Origin: Bacteroidota bacterium
GTDB taxonomy: Bacteria; Bacteroidota; Bacteroidia; Chitinophagales; Chitinophagaceae
DNA: 64,000 bases
Direction of reading: 5' to 3'
NCBI GenBank assembly: GCA_029558715.1
Contig: JAKQEA010000075.1
Location: forward strand, 1 to 64,000
Positions 19,714 to 29,005 of the stretch are shown in pieces; the first letter of the stretch is position 1, and every line of letters starts with the position of its first letter. The notes beneath the pieces were generated by a model. That model searched no databases, was not told where the DNA came from, and was given only the letters and a program-made list of their open reading frames with translations. A program made the position numbers and the translations under genes.

Positions 19714-19787
19714 TACCGGAGAGCAGACTTGAACTGCCGACCTTCGGGTTATGAATCCGATGCTCTAACCAGCTGAGCTACCCCGGC
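19714..19787 (-). tRNA. tRNA-Met (anticodon CAT)
   Basis: Minus strand GCCGGGGTAGCTCAGCTGGTTAGAGCATCGGATTCATAACCCGAAGGTCGGCAGTTCAAGTCTGCTCTCCGGTA folds as a cloverleaf; loop TTCATAA. A tRNA-Ile2 identity cannot be excluded by eye. Confidence 0.9.
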
Positions 19788-19860
19788 GAATGGGCGGCAA
19801 AAATAGCCATTTCGGGCTAAAGATTGAAATGAAATTTGCCCTTAATTTTATGGTATTACC

Positions 19861-20445
19861 ATGATTAAACTACGTCTTGCAAAACCCGCTGACTCAGGAG
19901 ATATACTTGCTATCTATGCTCCTTATATTGAAAAAACCTCTTTTACTTTCGAAACAGATGTGCCATCCCCGGAAGCATTTGCCGAAAGGATCAGCTCATA
20001 CCTGGAAAGCTGGCCCTGGTTGGTGTGTGAAGTAGATGGAGTAATAGTGGGGTATGCCTATGCTGCCCGCTACCGGGAAAGAGTGGCCTATCAATGGTCG
20101 GTTGAATCCTCGGTGTATGTACATGATGATCATCAAAGAAAGGGTATAGCAAGAATATTGTACTCTGCTTTGTTCAAAATTTTAAAAAGGCAGGGATTTC
20201 GTAATGTATATGCGGTTATCAATCTGCCAAATGAAAAAAGTGTGGCTTTTCATGAAAGTCTGGGCTTCAGTTATTTTGCCACTTACGAACAAGTAGGATA
20301 CAAGTTGGGTCAATGGAAAAATGTTGGCTGGTGGAGACTGATAGTAAATGAATTCGACCATGAGCCTTTAGCTCCCGTATTATTTTCCCTGCTTGATAAA
20401 GAATTTTTGCCTGCTTTGTTCGAACAGCAAACAACATCTTTATAG
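19861..20445 (+). CDS. GNAT N-acetyltransferase, phosphinothricin acetyltransferase-like
   Basis: IKLRLAKPADSGDILAIYAPYIEKTSFTFETDVPSPEAFAERI...SVYVHDDHQRKGIARILYSALF...GFRNVYAVINLPNEKSVAFHESLGF. Confidence 0.9.
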   Translation: MIKLRLAKPADSGDILAIYAPYIEKTSFTFETDVPSPEAFAERISSYLESWPWLVCEVDGVIVGYAYAARYRERVAYQWSVESSVYVHDDHQRKGIARILYSALFKILKRQGFRNVYAVINLPNEKSVAFHESLGFSYFATYEQVGYKLGQWKNVGWWRLIVNEFDHEPLAPVLFSLLDKEFLPALFEQQTTSL

Positions 20446-20447
20446 CA

Positions 20448-20957
20448 TTAATCAATCTTTATTTCAAATAGACTTAGCGAAATACAACTGTAATAAGCAG
20501 GCAGATCAGCTGTTGTGTCAGGTGTTATGGTCTCCAAAAAAGTGAAACCACATTTTACATAGTACTCAATTAGTTTCGGATTATCACCCCAGGTATCCAT
20601 CCGTATGAATTGTTTGTCCAGCCGGCGTCCATGTTCTTTGGCCCAATCAATTATTTTACTTGTATAATTATTGCCCCGGTGTTTTGGGTGAGTAGTAATA
20701 CGGTGAATATAAACAGAAGGATCATTATTCCGATCGCCCCAGATAAAGGGGTCATCATAGACTGTTAGAAAAATACAGACTATGGTATCATTATCCAGTA
20801 TTTTCCATTGACGGCGTTCTTCAATTTCAATTTTGATCATGGCAGGGTCAAAAGATTGCCAATGCCTGTTCGATTTTTCTTTCTGGTATTCTCTTGCTGC
20901 ATCATACAAACTAAGCATCATAGGTATGTCAGCAATGGTGCAGTTGACGATTTGCAT
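20448..20957 (-). CDS. GNAT family N-acetyltransferase
   Basis: YIHRITTHPKHRGNNYTSKIIDWAKEHGRRL...RMDTWGDNPKLIEYYVKCGFTFL. Confidence 0.82.
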   Translation of the reverse strand: MQIVNCTIADIPMMLSLYDAAREYQKEKSNRHWQSFDPAMIKIEIEERRQWKILDNDTIVCIFLTVYDDPFIWGDRNNDPSVYIHRITTHPKHRGNNYTSKIIDWAKEHGRRLDKQFIRMDTWGDNPKLIEYYVKCGFTFLETITPDTTADLPAYYSCISLSLFEIKID

Positions 20958-20991
20958 ACTGTAAACTTAATCAGAATTTTTGGCCATAATA

Positions 20992-21021
20992 AAAAAGCCG
21001 CCCCCCGAAAGAAGCGGCTTA
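20992..21021 (-). terminator. Terminator downstream of the TonB-dependent receptor
   Basis: Minus strand AAGCCGC...GCGGCTT followed by TTTTTATT. Confidence 0.7.
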
Positions 21022-21039
21022 GTTATAGCTGGCAATCGT

Positions 21040-23805
21040 CTAAAAGCTAAAAGCAATACGGGCAAACAGGCGACGTCCGGCTGTTCCCATTTGCACCGCA
21101 TCCCAGGCACCGCCTGTTTCAGTGTTATAGGCCCAGTCTTTAGCCCCTTTCACCACGCCAAAATCAGGGTGTGCATTCAACAGGTTATCAATTCCAAGAT
21201 GCAGCGTTAGTTTTTTAAATAAAGGATGGCTGGCATAAATATCGGTTACCAGTTTTCCGGAATAATCAAACTGATCAGGCACATCACCACTACCATTATC
21301 CAATGGAACAGTAGGTGATATTCCTAATCCATCCTGTCCATAACCCAACAAGGTTACTTTTCCAAAGTAAGTTAGCCTTGTCCCCAGTGTAAGTTTCTTC
21401 CTTCCATACTCAAAACTGAACGCTCCTTTCATTTTGGGTGCAGAAGCCAGGATAAATTTTTGTTCTCTGTCACTCAAAAAAGTCTGGCGCAGAAATGCTG
21501 AACCACTGAGTTTGGACGGAACATTGATTTTATCAATCTCCATGTTTTGAATATTACCTGCAAATAAAGCACGGTAGCGGCTGTCGCCAACTTTCTTATT
21601 GTAATCAATCACCACATCAATACCAGAGTTGGTTGTATTAACAGCATTCGCAAAGAACTGCGCATAGCTAACATTTAATGCTGCCATTTGCGAAGCAAGA
21701 CCCGGATCAAGACCTGGGTCACTGCCATCGAATTGCCCGCTGATCACAACCCGGTCTTTTATTTTGGTCATATAACCATCCAGTGTAACATTCAGATTAG
21801 CGGTAGCCTTCCAGGTAAAGCCTACACTGGCACTTATACTTTTTTCTTGTGTAAGGTCAGGTATGCCTGCGGCTTTGGCTAATGAACTGTAATTCGGGGC
21901 AATCTTTACTTCGGCAATATTACCGGCCTGTACGGTGGTAAAAGTAGAACTGAAATTGATCTGTTGCAAAGAAGGAGCTCTGAAGCCGGTACTGAATGAA
22001 CCTCTCAGGTTAACATTTTTTGAAGCTTTTACCCTGGTAGCGAATTTATAGTTATGTGTAAATCCAAAATCACTATAATTTTCGAGGCGAACTGCGAGGT
22101 TGACTAACCAGGCTGGCACGATATCAAATTCTGCATCACCATAAAATCCTAAAACATTACGCTGTGCATTCACTTCATCATTGGGCTGATATCCCGGAAA
22201 CCCTTGTGCACCGGTAGCCTTGTTGCCAGAGAGATCATAATTGGTATAGGAAGCTTCTTCACCGGCAAATATTTTATAGTTTTCATAGCGATACTCTACA
22301 CCTAATCCAAGGTTAAAGTTTTTTGCAAATTCCCGGCTAAAGTTCAGGTTGCTGGTGTTTTGTAAGAAAGAAAAACCACCATCATCAAAATGTCTCTGAG
22401 CTGAGCCAAGGGAGGCATTGAAAGTTTTGTCGCCATAAAAATGAAAATTATTTTTTCCAACAGTGTTGCTCAGGTCCCAGTTCCAGTTGCCCCAGGCCAC
22501 TCCTTTAAAACCTCCTGTTATAGAAAAGTCTTTGATCTTTGTTTGTATATGGGGGCTGTACCATATTTCTCCGTCACTGCCTACTCTCATTACTTCGGGT
22601 ACAAATATCAGATCCCCCATTGCATCGGTGGGAAACCGATCGGGTCTGGCTGACCAGTTGCGGGTGAATGCGTAGGCATCAGATGATTTACTATTGTGCC
22701 CGCCAAATGAGTAAAAAGATGTTTTCCCTTTACCCGGCAATTCAAGATTATAAAAAGTTCCAAAGGTGTTAACGCCTGCATCTCCATGGCCACGACGATA
22801 GATGTTTAAATACATTGCTTCATCATCAGTCTGGTAATTGGCTGTTTTTAATGCCTGGCGGAATGTTTTAGAAGTGCTAACTCCATCAAAAGTAAGATTG
22901 ATAAATCCTCCTTTTTTACCTAAAGGCAGGCCAAAATTTACATTAGCAGCGATTGATTTGCCATCAAATTTTCCTGCATGTTCATAATCCTTGTGTAAAC
23001 CAGATTCAAAAGCCGTATTGAATTTAGGATCATAATAAGCAGCTACACCTACAGATCCGTTTATTTCATTAACTGTTTTTTTGGTAACCAGGTTGATAAC
23101 ACCTGCGATAGCATCAGAACCATATTGAGCTGAGGCGCCATCTCTTAAAATTTCAACCCTGTCAATGGCGGACGAGGGCAGTGAGTTGAGGTCAGTACCG
23201 GTATTGCCACGGCCTCTTGTTCCGAACATGGCTACGAACGCAGTCTGGTGACGACGCTTGCCATTTACCAGAACCAATGTCTGGTCAGGGCCAAGACCAC
23301 GCAAAGTTGCCAGGTCAATATGATCGGCCCCATCGCTGCCACTTTGTTTATTGTAATTGAAAGAAGGAGCAGCATAATTTAGTATAGAAGTCAGATCCAT
23401 TCTGGCAGTAGGAGCTGCAGCCTGTGCTACATTTATCACATCTACCGGCGCTGTGGTTTCAGTTTTTACCCGTCCTGCTCTCCGGGATCCTACCAGCACC
23501 ACCTGTCCAAGTTCTTCGATAGATTGGGCAAGGGTAATATTGACTGGTCCCGAAACATTTGCTTTTATGGTTTGCTTTACAAACCCGATGGAGGATATCT
23601 CCAGCTCATCATCGGAATTTACTGTAAGACTAAAAGTACCATCGGCACCGGTTAAGGCCATTTTACCGGTTTTTTTCGATTTTACAGTTACACCTGCAAT
23701 GGGCAGGCCATTGGCATCGGTTATTTTACCAGTCACAGCTTGCTGTGCTATTACCGCAATACCCGTAAATAAGAAAGAGAAAAATAGAAAGAGAGCCTTT
23801 CTCAT
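21040..23805 (-). CDS. TonB-dependent receptor with N-terminal carboxypeptidase-regulatory-like domain
   Basis: VTGKITDANGLPIAGVTVKSKKTGKMALTGADGTFSL; plug AAPTARMDLTSILNYAAPSF...RVEILRDGASAQYGSDAIAGVINLVTKK; C-terminal beta-strand ending ARIAFSF. Confidence 0.95.
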   Translation of the reverse strand: MRKALFLFFSFLFTGIAVIAQQAVTGKITDANGLPIAGVTVKSKKTGKMALTGADGTFSLTVNSDDELEISSIGFVKQTIKANVSGPVNITLAQSIEELGQVVLVGSRRAGRVKTETTAPVDVINVAQAAAPTARMDLTSILNYAAPSFNYNKQSGSDGADHIDLATLRGLGPDQTLVLVNGKRRHQTAFVAMFGTRGRGNTGTDLNSLPSSAIDRVEILRDGASAQYGSDAIAGVINLVTKKTVNEINGSVGVAAYYDPKFNTAFESGLHKDYEHAGKFDGKSIAANVNFGLPLGKKGGFINLTFDGVSTSKTFRQALKTANYQTDDEAMYLNIYRRGHGDAGVNTFGTFYNLELPGKGKTSFYSFGGHNSKSSDAYAFTRNWSARPDRFPTDAMGDLIFVPEVMRVGSDGEIWYSPHIQTKIKDFSITGGFKGVAWGNWNWDLSNTVGKNNFHFYGDKTFNASLGSAQRHFDDGGFSFLQNTSNLNFSREFAKNFNLGLGVEYRYENYKIFAGEEASYTNYDLSGNKATGAQGFPGYQPNDEVNAQRNVLGFYGDAEFDIVPAWLVNLAVRLENYSDFGFTHNYKFATRVKASKNVNLRGSFSTGFRAPSLQQINFSSTFTTVQAGNIAEVKIAPNYSSLAKAAGIPDLTQEKSISASVGFTWKATANLNVTLDGYMTKIKDRVVISGQFDGSDPGLDPGLASQMAALNVSYAQFFANAVNTTNSGIDVVIDYNKKVGDSRYRALFAGNIQNMEIDKINVPSKLSGSAFLRQTFLSDREQKFILASAPKMKGAFSFEYGRKKLTLGTRLTYFGKVTLLGYGQDGLGISPTVPLDNGSGDVPDQFDYSGKLVTDIYASHPLFKKLTLHLGIDNLLNAHPDFGVVKGAKDWAYNTETGGAWDAVQMGTAGRRLFARIAFSF

Positions 23806-23913
23806 ATTGATTAGTTTGGTTAAAAGATAACTTAAATATAAAGTAAAATATATTTAAATGAAATGAGTTTCTGTTAACCAATGTGGATATTGGTTTGACC
23901 TGACGGTTTTTTC

Positions 23914-23946
23914 AAAGTGCTGCCAGCATATAGATGGCAGCACTTT
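23914..23946. terminator. Hairpin between the aminotransferase and the TonB-dependent receptor
   Basis: 12-bp inverted repeat AAAGTGCTGCCA / TGGCAGCACTTT. Confidence 0.6.
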
Positions 23947-23986
23947 TAGTTACCTGTTTTAATTGCGTAATGTCTGTGAATGAATT

Positions 23987-25213
23987 TTATTGTGCAGTTG
24001 TTTCGACTTGCCTTTGTGTAGCTATTTTACCGGGATACAGTTCCAGCGCTTTCTCCAGGCAGTCCATCGCTGCATTAATTGCATCAAGGTTTAACACATA
24101 GGCCAGTCGTACTTCATTTTTACCCAATCCGGGGGTACCATAGAATCCGGTGGCAGGCGCTAACATGACAGTTTGATTATTATAAGAGAATTCTTCGAGA
24201 AGCCATTGACAGAATTTGTCGCTGTCATCAATGGGTAGCCGGGCAATTGCATAGAAAGCACCGCCGGGGTTTGGACAGAAAACGCCGGGCATTGCATTAA
24301 GACGGCTTACCAATAAATTTCTTCGCCGCAGATATTCTTTCTTAGGGGCGTCAAAATAACTGTCCGGCAGATCCACCGCTGCTTCACCCATAATTTGTGC
24401 GAGCCCGGGGGGGCTTAATCTTGCCTGGGCAAACTTCATGGCAGCATCATATACCACTTTGTTTTTGGTCACCAATGCACCCAGTCTTGCTCCGCAGGCA
24501 CTGTATCTTTTTGATATAGTATCCATCAGTACCACATGCTGATCCAGCCCTTGTAAATGCATGGCACTAACATAATCGCCATCATAGCAAAACTCACGGT
24601 AGGCTTCATCACTGAACAGGTATAAGTTATGTTTGATACAAATATCTTTCAGTGCTTCCATTTCTTCGCGGCTGTAGAGGTAGCCGGTCGGGTTATTTGG
24701 GCTGCAGATAATGATTGCTTTGGTTTTATCTGTGATTACTTTTTCGAAATCTGCAATAGGGGGCAGGGCAAAACCTGTTTCTATCCGGGATGTGATGGGA
24801 ACTACATTCACACCAGCGGCGCAGGCAAAGCCATTGTAGTTGGCATAAAATGGTTCAGGAATGATCACTTCATCACCCGGGTTGAGGCAGGTAAAAAAGC
24901 CAAACATGATGGCTTCACTTCCTCCTGTTGTTATCAGTATCTGGTCATGAGCTACTTCGATACCTACTTTTTTATAATACTGTACCAGTTTGCGGCGATA
25001 ACTTTCATTACCTGCGCTATGACTGTACTCCAACACTTTGATGTCAGCATGCCGCACCGCATCCATAATAGCTGGTGGTGTTTCTATATCGGGTTGGCCG
25101 ATATTCAGGTGATATACTTTAATACCTTTCTTCTTGGCTGCTTCGGCATATGGCACCAGTTTCCTGATTGGGGAGGGGGGCATTTGATTACCCCTTTGCG
25201 AGATTGTTAACAT
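23987..25213 (-). CDS. Pyridoxal phosphate-dependent aminotransferase (class I/II, aspartate aminotransferase-like)
   Basis: KVYHLNIGQPDIETPPAIMDAVRH...ICSPNNPTGYLYSREEMEAL...LFSDEAYREFCYDG...DTISKRYSACGARLGALV. Confidence 0.93.
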   Translation of the reverse strand: MLTISQRGNQMPPSPIRKLVPYAEAAKKKGIKVYHLNIGQPDIETPPAIMDAVRHADIKVLEYSHSAGNESYRRKLVQYYKKVGIEVAHDQILITTGGSEAIMFGFFTCLNPGDEVIIPEPFYANYNGFACAAGVNVVPITSRIETGFALPPIADFEKVITDKTKAIIICSPNNPTGYLYSREEMEALKDICIKHNLYLFSDEAYREFCYDGDYVSAMHLQGLDQHVVLMDTISKRYSACGARLGALVTKNKVVYDAAMKFAQARLSPPGLAQIMGEAAVDLPDSYFDAPKKEYLRRRNLLVSRLNAMPGVFCPNPGGAFYAIARLPIDDSDKFCQWLLEEFSYNNQTVMLAPATGFYGTPGLGKNEVRLAYVLNLDAINAAMDCLEKALELYPGKIATQRQVETTAQ

Positions 25214-25617
25214 TGGACAAAGGTAGGGTTCATTGATGAATGACTAATACCTGTAAAAACTGCCATTTATCAGGCAAAGTTTTTCATTAGAGCCAGGTGA
25301 TTCATTTGAAAGGGGAATTAATAGTGGTTTGAAGAAATAGCTTATGAACTATAAATAATCTCATTAGATTTTTAATGGGCAATAGCATAGGACAAGGGGT
25401 GCTGCGTAAATATTGGAATAACTACTTCTGAATTACAACAATTTTTTTTAAAGTGAAGGAGATTTCAGCTTTCCATTGAAGCCTGTTCAATCAGTGTAAT
25501 TACTTAGAAAAATCGGCCACGAGGATTGAAAATCACTAATTTTTTGACATTAATCAACCCAATTACTAAAAAAATGGCATTGTAATTGTTAACTTTATAT
25601 GATTAAAATCTAACTAT

Positions 25618-25716
25618 ATGATTACCATTACAATCGTTGTTTGCCTGCTTTTTGTGGCATTTTTTACAGCCTCTGTTATTGCTGTAAAAGCGGAAGCAGA
25701 AAGAGGAAGACAATAG
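25618..25716 (+). CDS. Small single-TM protein (32 aa), not in ORF track
   Basis: MITITIVVCLLFVAFFTASVIAVKAEAERGRQ-stop, followed by a strong terminator at 25770. Confidence 0.55.
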   Translation: MITITIVVCLLFVAFFTASVIAVKAEAERGRQ

Positions 25717-25769
25717 TATCGGTTAGTTGGCAAGAAATTATTTTGAAGACTTAACAAAAGCCTTTTTAG

Positions 25770-25799
25770 AAAACCCTGCTCCAAAGCGGGGTTTTTTAG
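25770..25799 (+). terminator. Terminator after the small ORF; overlaps the 3' end of the convergent OmpA gene
   Basis: AAAACCCTGC-TCCAAA-GCGGGGTTTT plus T run. Confidence 0.75.
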
Positions 25800-27409
25800 T
25801 TTTTTATGATCTTGAATTCCACTCTTCTGTTTAATTGGCGTCCTTCGTCTGTATCGTTAGTAGCTACCGGTTGAGTCTCTCCATATCCCTTCGAAGTAAT
25901 TCTGTGCGGGGCTATACCTTTTGCTAAAATATATTCCATTACAGACCGGGCCCTGTTATCACTTAATTTGATATTATAATTATCTGAACCCCTGCTATCC
26001 GTGTGTGCACTCATTTCAATTTCTATGGCCGGGTTTTCATTCAGCAACCTGACCACACTATTCAGCTCTATAAATGATTCGGGCCGAAGGTCCCATTTAT
26101 CAAAATCAAAAAACACATTATTCAACCGTACCACCTGTCCTATTTCAATAGGAACGAGATACAGATCTTTATGTATTACTTTATATCCTGCCTTAACCAG
26201 GGAGTCGAGATTCAGATTTTCTGACTGGGCAAAGAAATGATCGGCCGTGGCTCTTATCAGGTAATTTTTATCGTACGGTAATACAATTTTGAAAGACCCG
26301 TCTCCGGGGTTGGAGATTGCATTACCAGCTTCTGTTCCCCCGGGCAATGTTTCATACAGCAGAGAAGCGCTGATTGGTTGATTTGTCTTTTTATTGTACA
26401 CATTACCACTCACCAATACTACCGGATCCGGTTTTTCTCTTTCCAATAATTTTACTCTTACGATATCACTTTCACCGTATCCTTCCTGGCTGGTGGTGAG
26501 GTATGCATATTCTCCGCCGGCATCCAGGGTAAAAAAAGCATCCCAATCAGCACTGTTAATAGGAGCACCAAGATTTACAGGATCACTCCATTTCTGCCAG
26601 CTGTCATCAAGCCTTTTAGTCATCCATATATCATTATCACCTAAACCACCCGGCCTGTTACTGCTGAAGTAAAGAGTCACTCCATCTGCAGCAATATAGG
26701 GAGTTAGTTCATCATACTTTGGAAGGTTAATTTTTTTACCGAGGCTTTTTGGCTCTGACCAGTTACCATCTTTTTGTAAAAAGGAAACAAAAATATCGTT
26801 ATTAAAACTTCCTTTTGCTTCACCAAAATAGAGCAGGAGAGTTTGCCCGTCATGTGACATACTGGCTCCATACTGGTGGCCGCGGTCATATTTTTCATAG
26901 TTTTTTATCCTGAGCATTTCTGGTTTACCCCAACTGCCATCTTCTCTCAGCATACTCATGCTGACACCATTTCCTACATAATCCCCGTTTATAAAAGCAT
27001 TCCGGATCAGTATACGGTTATTGTCTGGTGATATCCAGAATACGGCGTTGTAATAATATGTATTAAGGGGATATTCCATATGCCGGGCTTCACCCCATTT
27101 ACCAGAGCTATCCCGAAACGAATACCAGATATCCTGTGAGTTTCGTATCTCGCCAAATTTTTTGTTAGCAGGGTGATTTTCACAAATAAAGAAAAGTATG
27201 TTCCCGTCTGCAGAAATTGTTGGACGCAACTCCGGAAGATTGGAGTTGATCTTTATTCCAATATTTTCAATTTTAAGAATGGTCCCCGCCGTAATAATGT
27301 TATCCTTTTGTGGTACTAAAGTGCCGGATGTATCAGTGGTTGCTGATGGCTGGGCAGGCAAATAGCATGTGCATACGGTGAGTACAGAAAGGAGGATAGC
27401 TCTTTTCAC
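25796..27409 (-). CDS. OmpA family protein with PD40 (WD40-like) beta-propeller repeats
   Basis: LRPTISADGNILFF, LTPYIAADGVTLYFSSNRPGGLGDNDIWMTKR, then NVFFDFDKWDLRPES...HTDSRGSDNYNIKLSDNRARSVMEYI...GYGETQPVATNDTDEGRQLNRRVEF. Confidence 0.93.
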   Translation of the reverse strand: MKRAILLSVLTVCTCYLPAQPSATTDTSGTLVPQKDNIITAGTILKIENIGIKINSNLPELRPTISADGNILFFICENHPANKKFGEIRNSQDIWYSFRDSSGKWGEARHMEYPLNTYYYNAVFWISPDNNRILIRNAFINGDYVGNGVSMSMLREDGSWGKPEMLRIKNYEKYDRGHQYGASMSHDGQTLLLYFGEAKGSFNNDIFVSFLQKDGNWSEPKSLGKKINLPKYDELTPYIAADGVTLYFSSNRPGGLGDNDIWMTKRLDDSWQKWSDPVNLGAPINSADWDAFFTLDAGGEYAYLTTSQEGYGESDIVRVKLLEREKPDPVVLVSGNVYNKKTNQPISASLLYETLPGGTEAGNAISNPGDGSFKIVLPYDKNYLIRATADHFFAQSENLNLDSLVKAGYKVIHKDLYLVPIEIGQVVRLNNVFFDFDKWDLRPESFIELNSVVRLLNENPAIEIEMSAHTDSRGSDNYNIKLSDNRARSVMEYILAKGIAPHRITSKGYGETQPVATNDTDEGRQLNRRVEFKIIKN

Positions 27410-27468
27410 AGGTCTGGATTTGATGCTAAAATAATAGAAAAAACCGGTTTCTAATAGTGTTTACTGAA

Positions 27469-28167
27469 CTACAGGATTCTCAGCTCCGTCCTCCGGTTCA
27501 ACTGTCTTCCTTCTTCTGAGTTATTATCTGCCACAGGCTGGCTTGCTCCATACCCCTTCGCTGTTAACCGGTTGGCTTTTATACCTTTACTGATAAGGTA
27601 ATTACGAATAGTATTAGCTCTTTCCTGGGATAGTTTGAGGTTATGAGCATCTGTGCCCATATTATCGGTGTGGCCGGCGATCTCTGCATTTATCTCTTCA
27701 TGTCGTTTCAGATATTCCAGCAGTTCAGTTAACTGAGCATATGAATCAACCCTGAGTGAGGCTTTGTCAAAATCAAAATGCACATTATCAAGCCGGTAGT
27801 TTTTTGGAGGTGCAAATTTAATATTCACCCAAAATGGATCAGTAAAATATTCATCTTCAGCAAGGGCAGGAACTTTTATGATGGTGTATTGAGTTGTATC
27901 AGAAATACTTTTCAGGCTCACATGATAGTTGTCCCCGGGCGGCAACAATTGCTTTATTTTTCCGGCAGCATCAGAATAACCTCTGATAATCTTTCCTGTC
28001 TTCTCTCCCCGGAAAATCACTTCTTCTCCTTTTCTTGGCTTTGCACTCATATCAGTTACAGTAACATTTACGGTGGCTATCCGGGGAAAAGAATCATTAA
28101 CAACTGTTGTTTGCTGTGCAAGGGTAAAACAACTTACCAGTAGTAAAGGGAGAGTGATTTTTATCAT
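27469..28167 (-). CDS. OmpA family protein
   Basis: NVHFDFDKASLRVDS...AGHTDNMGTDAHNLKLSQERANTIRNYLISKGI...GYGASQPVADNNSEEGRQLNRRTELRIL. Confidence 0.93.
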   Translation of the reverse strand: MIKITLPLLLVSCFTLAQQTTVVNDSFPRIATVNVTVTDMSAKPRKGEEVIFRGEKTGKIIRGYSDAAGKIKQLLPPGDNYHVSLKSISDTTQYTIIKVPALAEDEYFTDPFWVNIKFAPPKNYRLDNVHFDFDKASLRVDSYAQLTELLEYLKRHEEINAEIAGHTDNMGTDAHNLKLSQERANTIRNYLISKGIKANRLTAKGYGASQPVADNNSEEGRQLNRRTELRIL

Positions 28168-28308
28168 GCAATTGTTTTTTAACCAACGAAAGAAGAGAAA
28201 GGAATATTGTAAGAGAAAAATTACCTGCCTTTTTATAGTTTGTATTATAAATAATATTTTATGCAGAATTAAGTGAGTGTTTCATTAGCTGGAACTGCTT
28301 ACTTTGGT

Positions 28309-28316
28309 TACCTTTG
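28309..28316 (+). promoter_or_regulatory. TAnnTTTG -7 box
   Basis: TACCTTTG with its last base 6 nt before the first base of the ATG at 28322. Confidence 0.45.
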
Positions 28317-28321
28317 CAGCA

Positions 28322-28669
28322 ATGAATAAATTTGGCAATACAAGAATTTCAGCTTTCTTTTTCTTTCTCTTTATTGCCTGTTTGAGTGTTAAAACTGCTC
28401 ATACTGCGCCAGTTGCTCATAAACCTGTTGATAGGGAATTCTCAGAAAGATTGCAGCAGTTTCCCAATAAGGACCTGGAAATATTATATACTCCCGTAAC
28501 GATAGTTTGGCAGGTTGTAGTTCAGAAAAACCTGCTACAACAGGATTTTGTACTGTCTGCTACTACTCATCAACATCATTTATCTTCAATAAGCTCATAT
28601 AATAAGAGGTTCTCATATTTAATCAGGGATTATCTCTTACATATATATCCTACTCATAACTTTTGGTGA
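28322..28669 (+). CDS. Hypothetical secreted protein
   Basis: MNKFGNTRISAFFFFLFIACLSVKTAHTAP signal-like N-terminus; the track start 28304 lies upstream of the promoter box. Confidence 0.5.
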   Translation: MNKFGNTRISAFFFFLFIACLSVKTAHTAPVAHKPVDREFSERLQQFPNKDLEILYTPVTIVWQVVVQKNLLQQDFVLSATTHQHHLSSISSYNKRFSYLIRDYLLHIYPTHNFW

Positions 28670-28747
28670 TCCTGCCAGTTTCATATTTTATTATCGGGGT
28701 ATGTGCAAGGCCAGATACGTTATTCTTTCATTTATTAAACAAAGGTT

Positions 28748-28873
28748 ATGAATCCAACATTAATAACTGCATTGGTATTATTAGGGGCAATATTTCTGAT
28801 CATTACAATACTGGTATTTGTGCATGATCGGGATAAGAAAAGAGATTCAAAAAATAGTTCGGGTGCTGAATAA
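28748..28873 (+). CDS. Small single-TM protein (41 aa), not in ORF track
   Basis: MNPTLITALVLLGAIFLIITILVFVHDRDKKRDSKNSSGAE-stop, followed at once by a 12-bp terminator hairpin. Confidence 0.6.
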   Translation: MNPTLITALVLLGAIFLIITILVFVHDRDKKRDSKNSSGAE

Positions 28874-28878
28874 TTTGC

Positions 28879-28912
28879 AAATATGACCATTAACAGATGG
28901 TCATATTTTTTT
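28879..28912 (+). terminator. Rho-independent terminator after the small ORF
   Basis: AAATATGACCAT-TAACAG-ATGGTCATATTT then TTTT. Confidence 0.88.
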
Positions 28913-29005
28913 AGGCAATATCAGTATATACCCGGCAGAAATAATTTATGAGTAAAACATAATGAGATAATACAGAAGCTTTATCTTTCGTTTAAAATAA
29001 GATAT

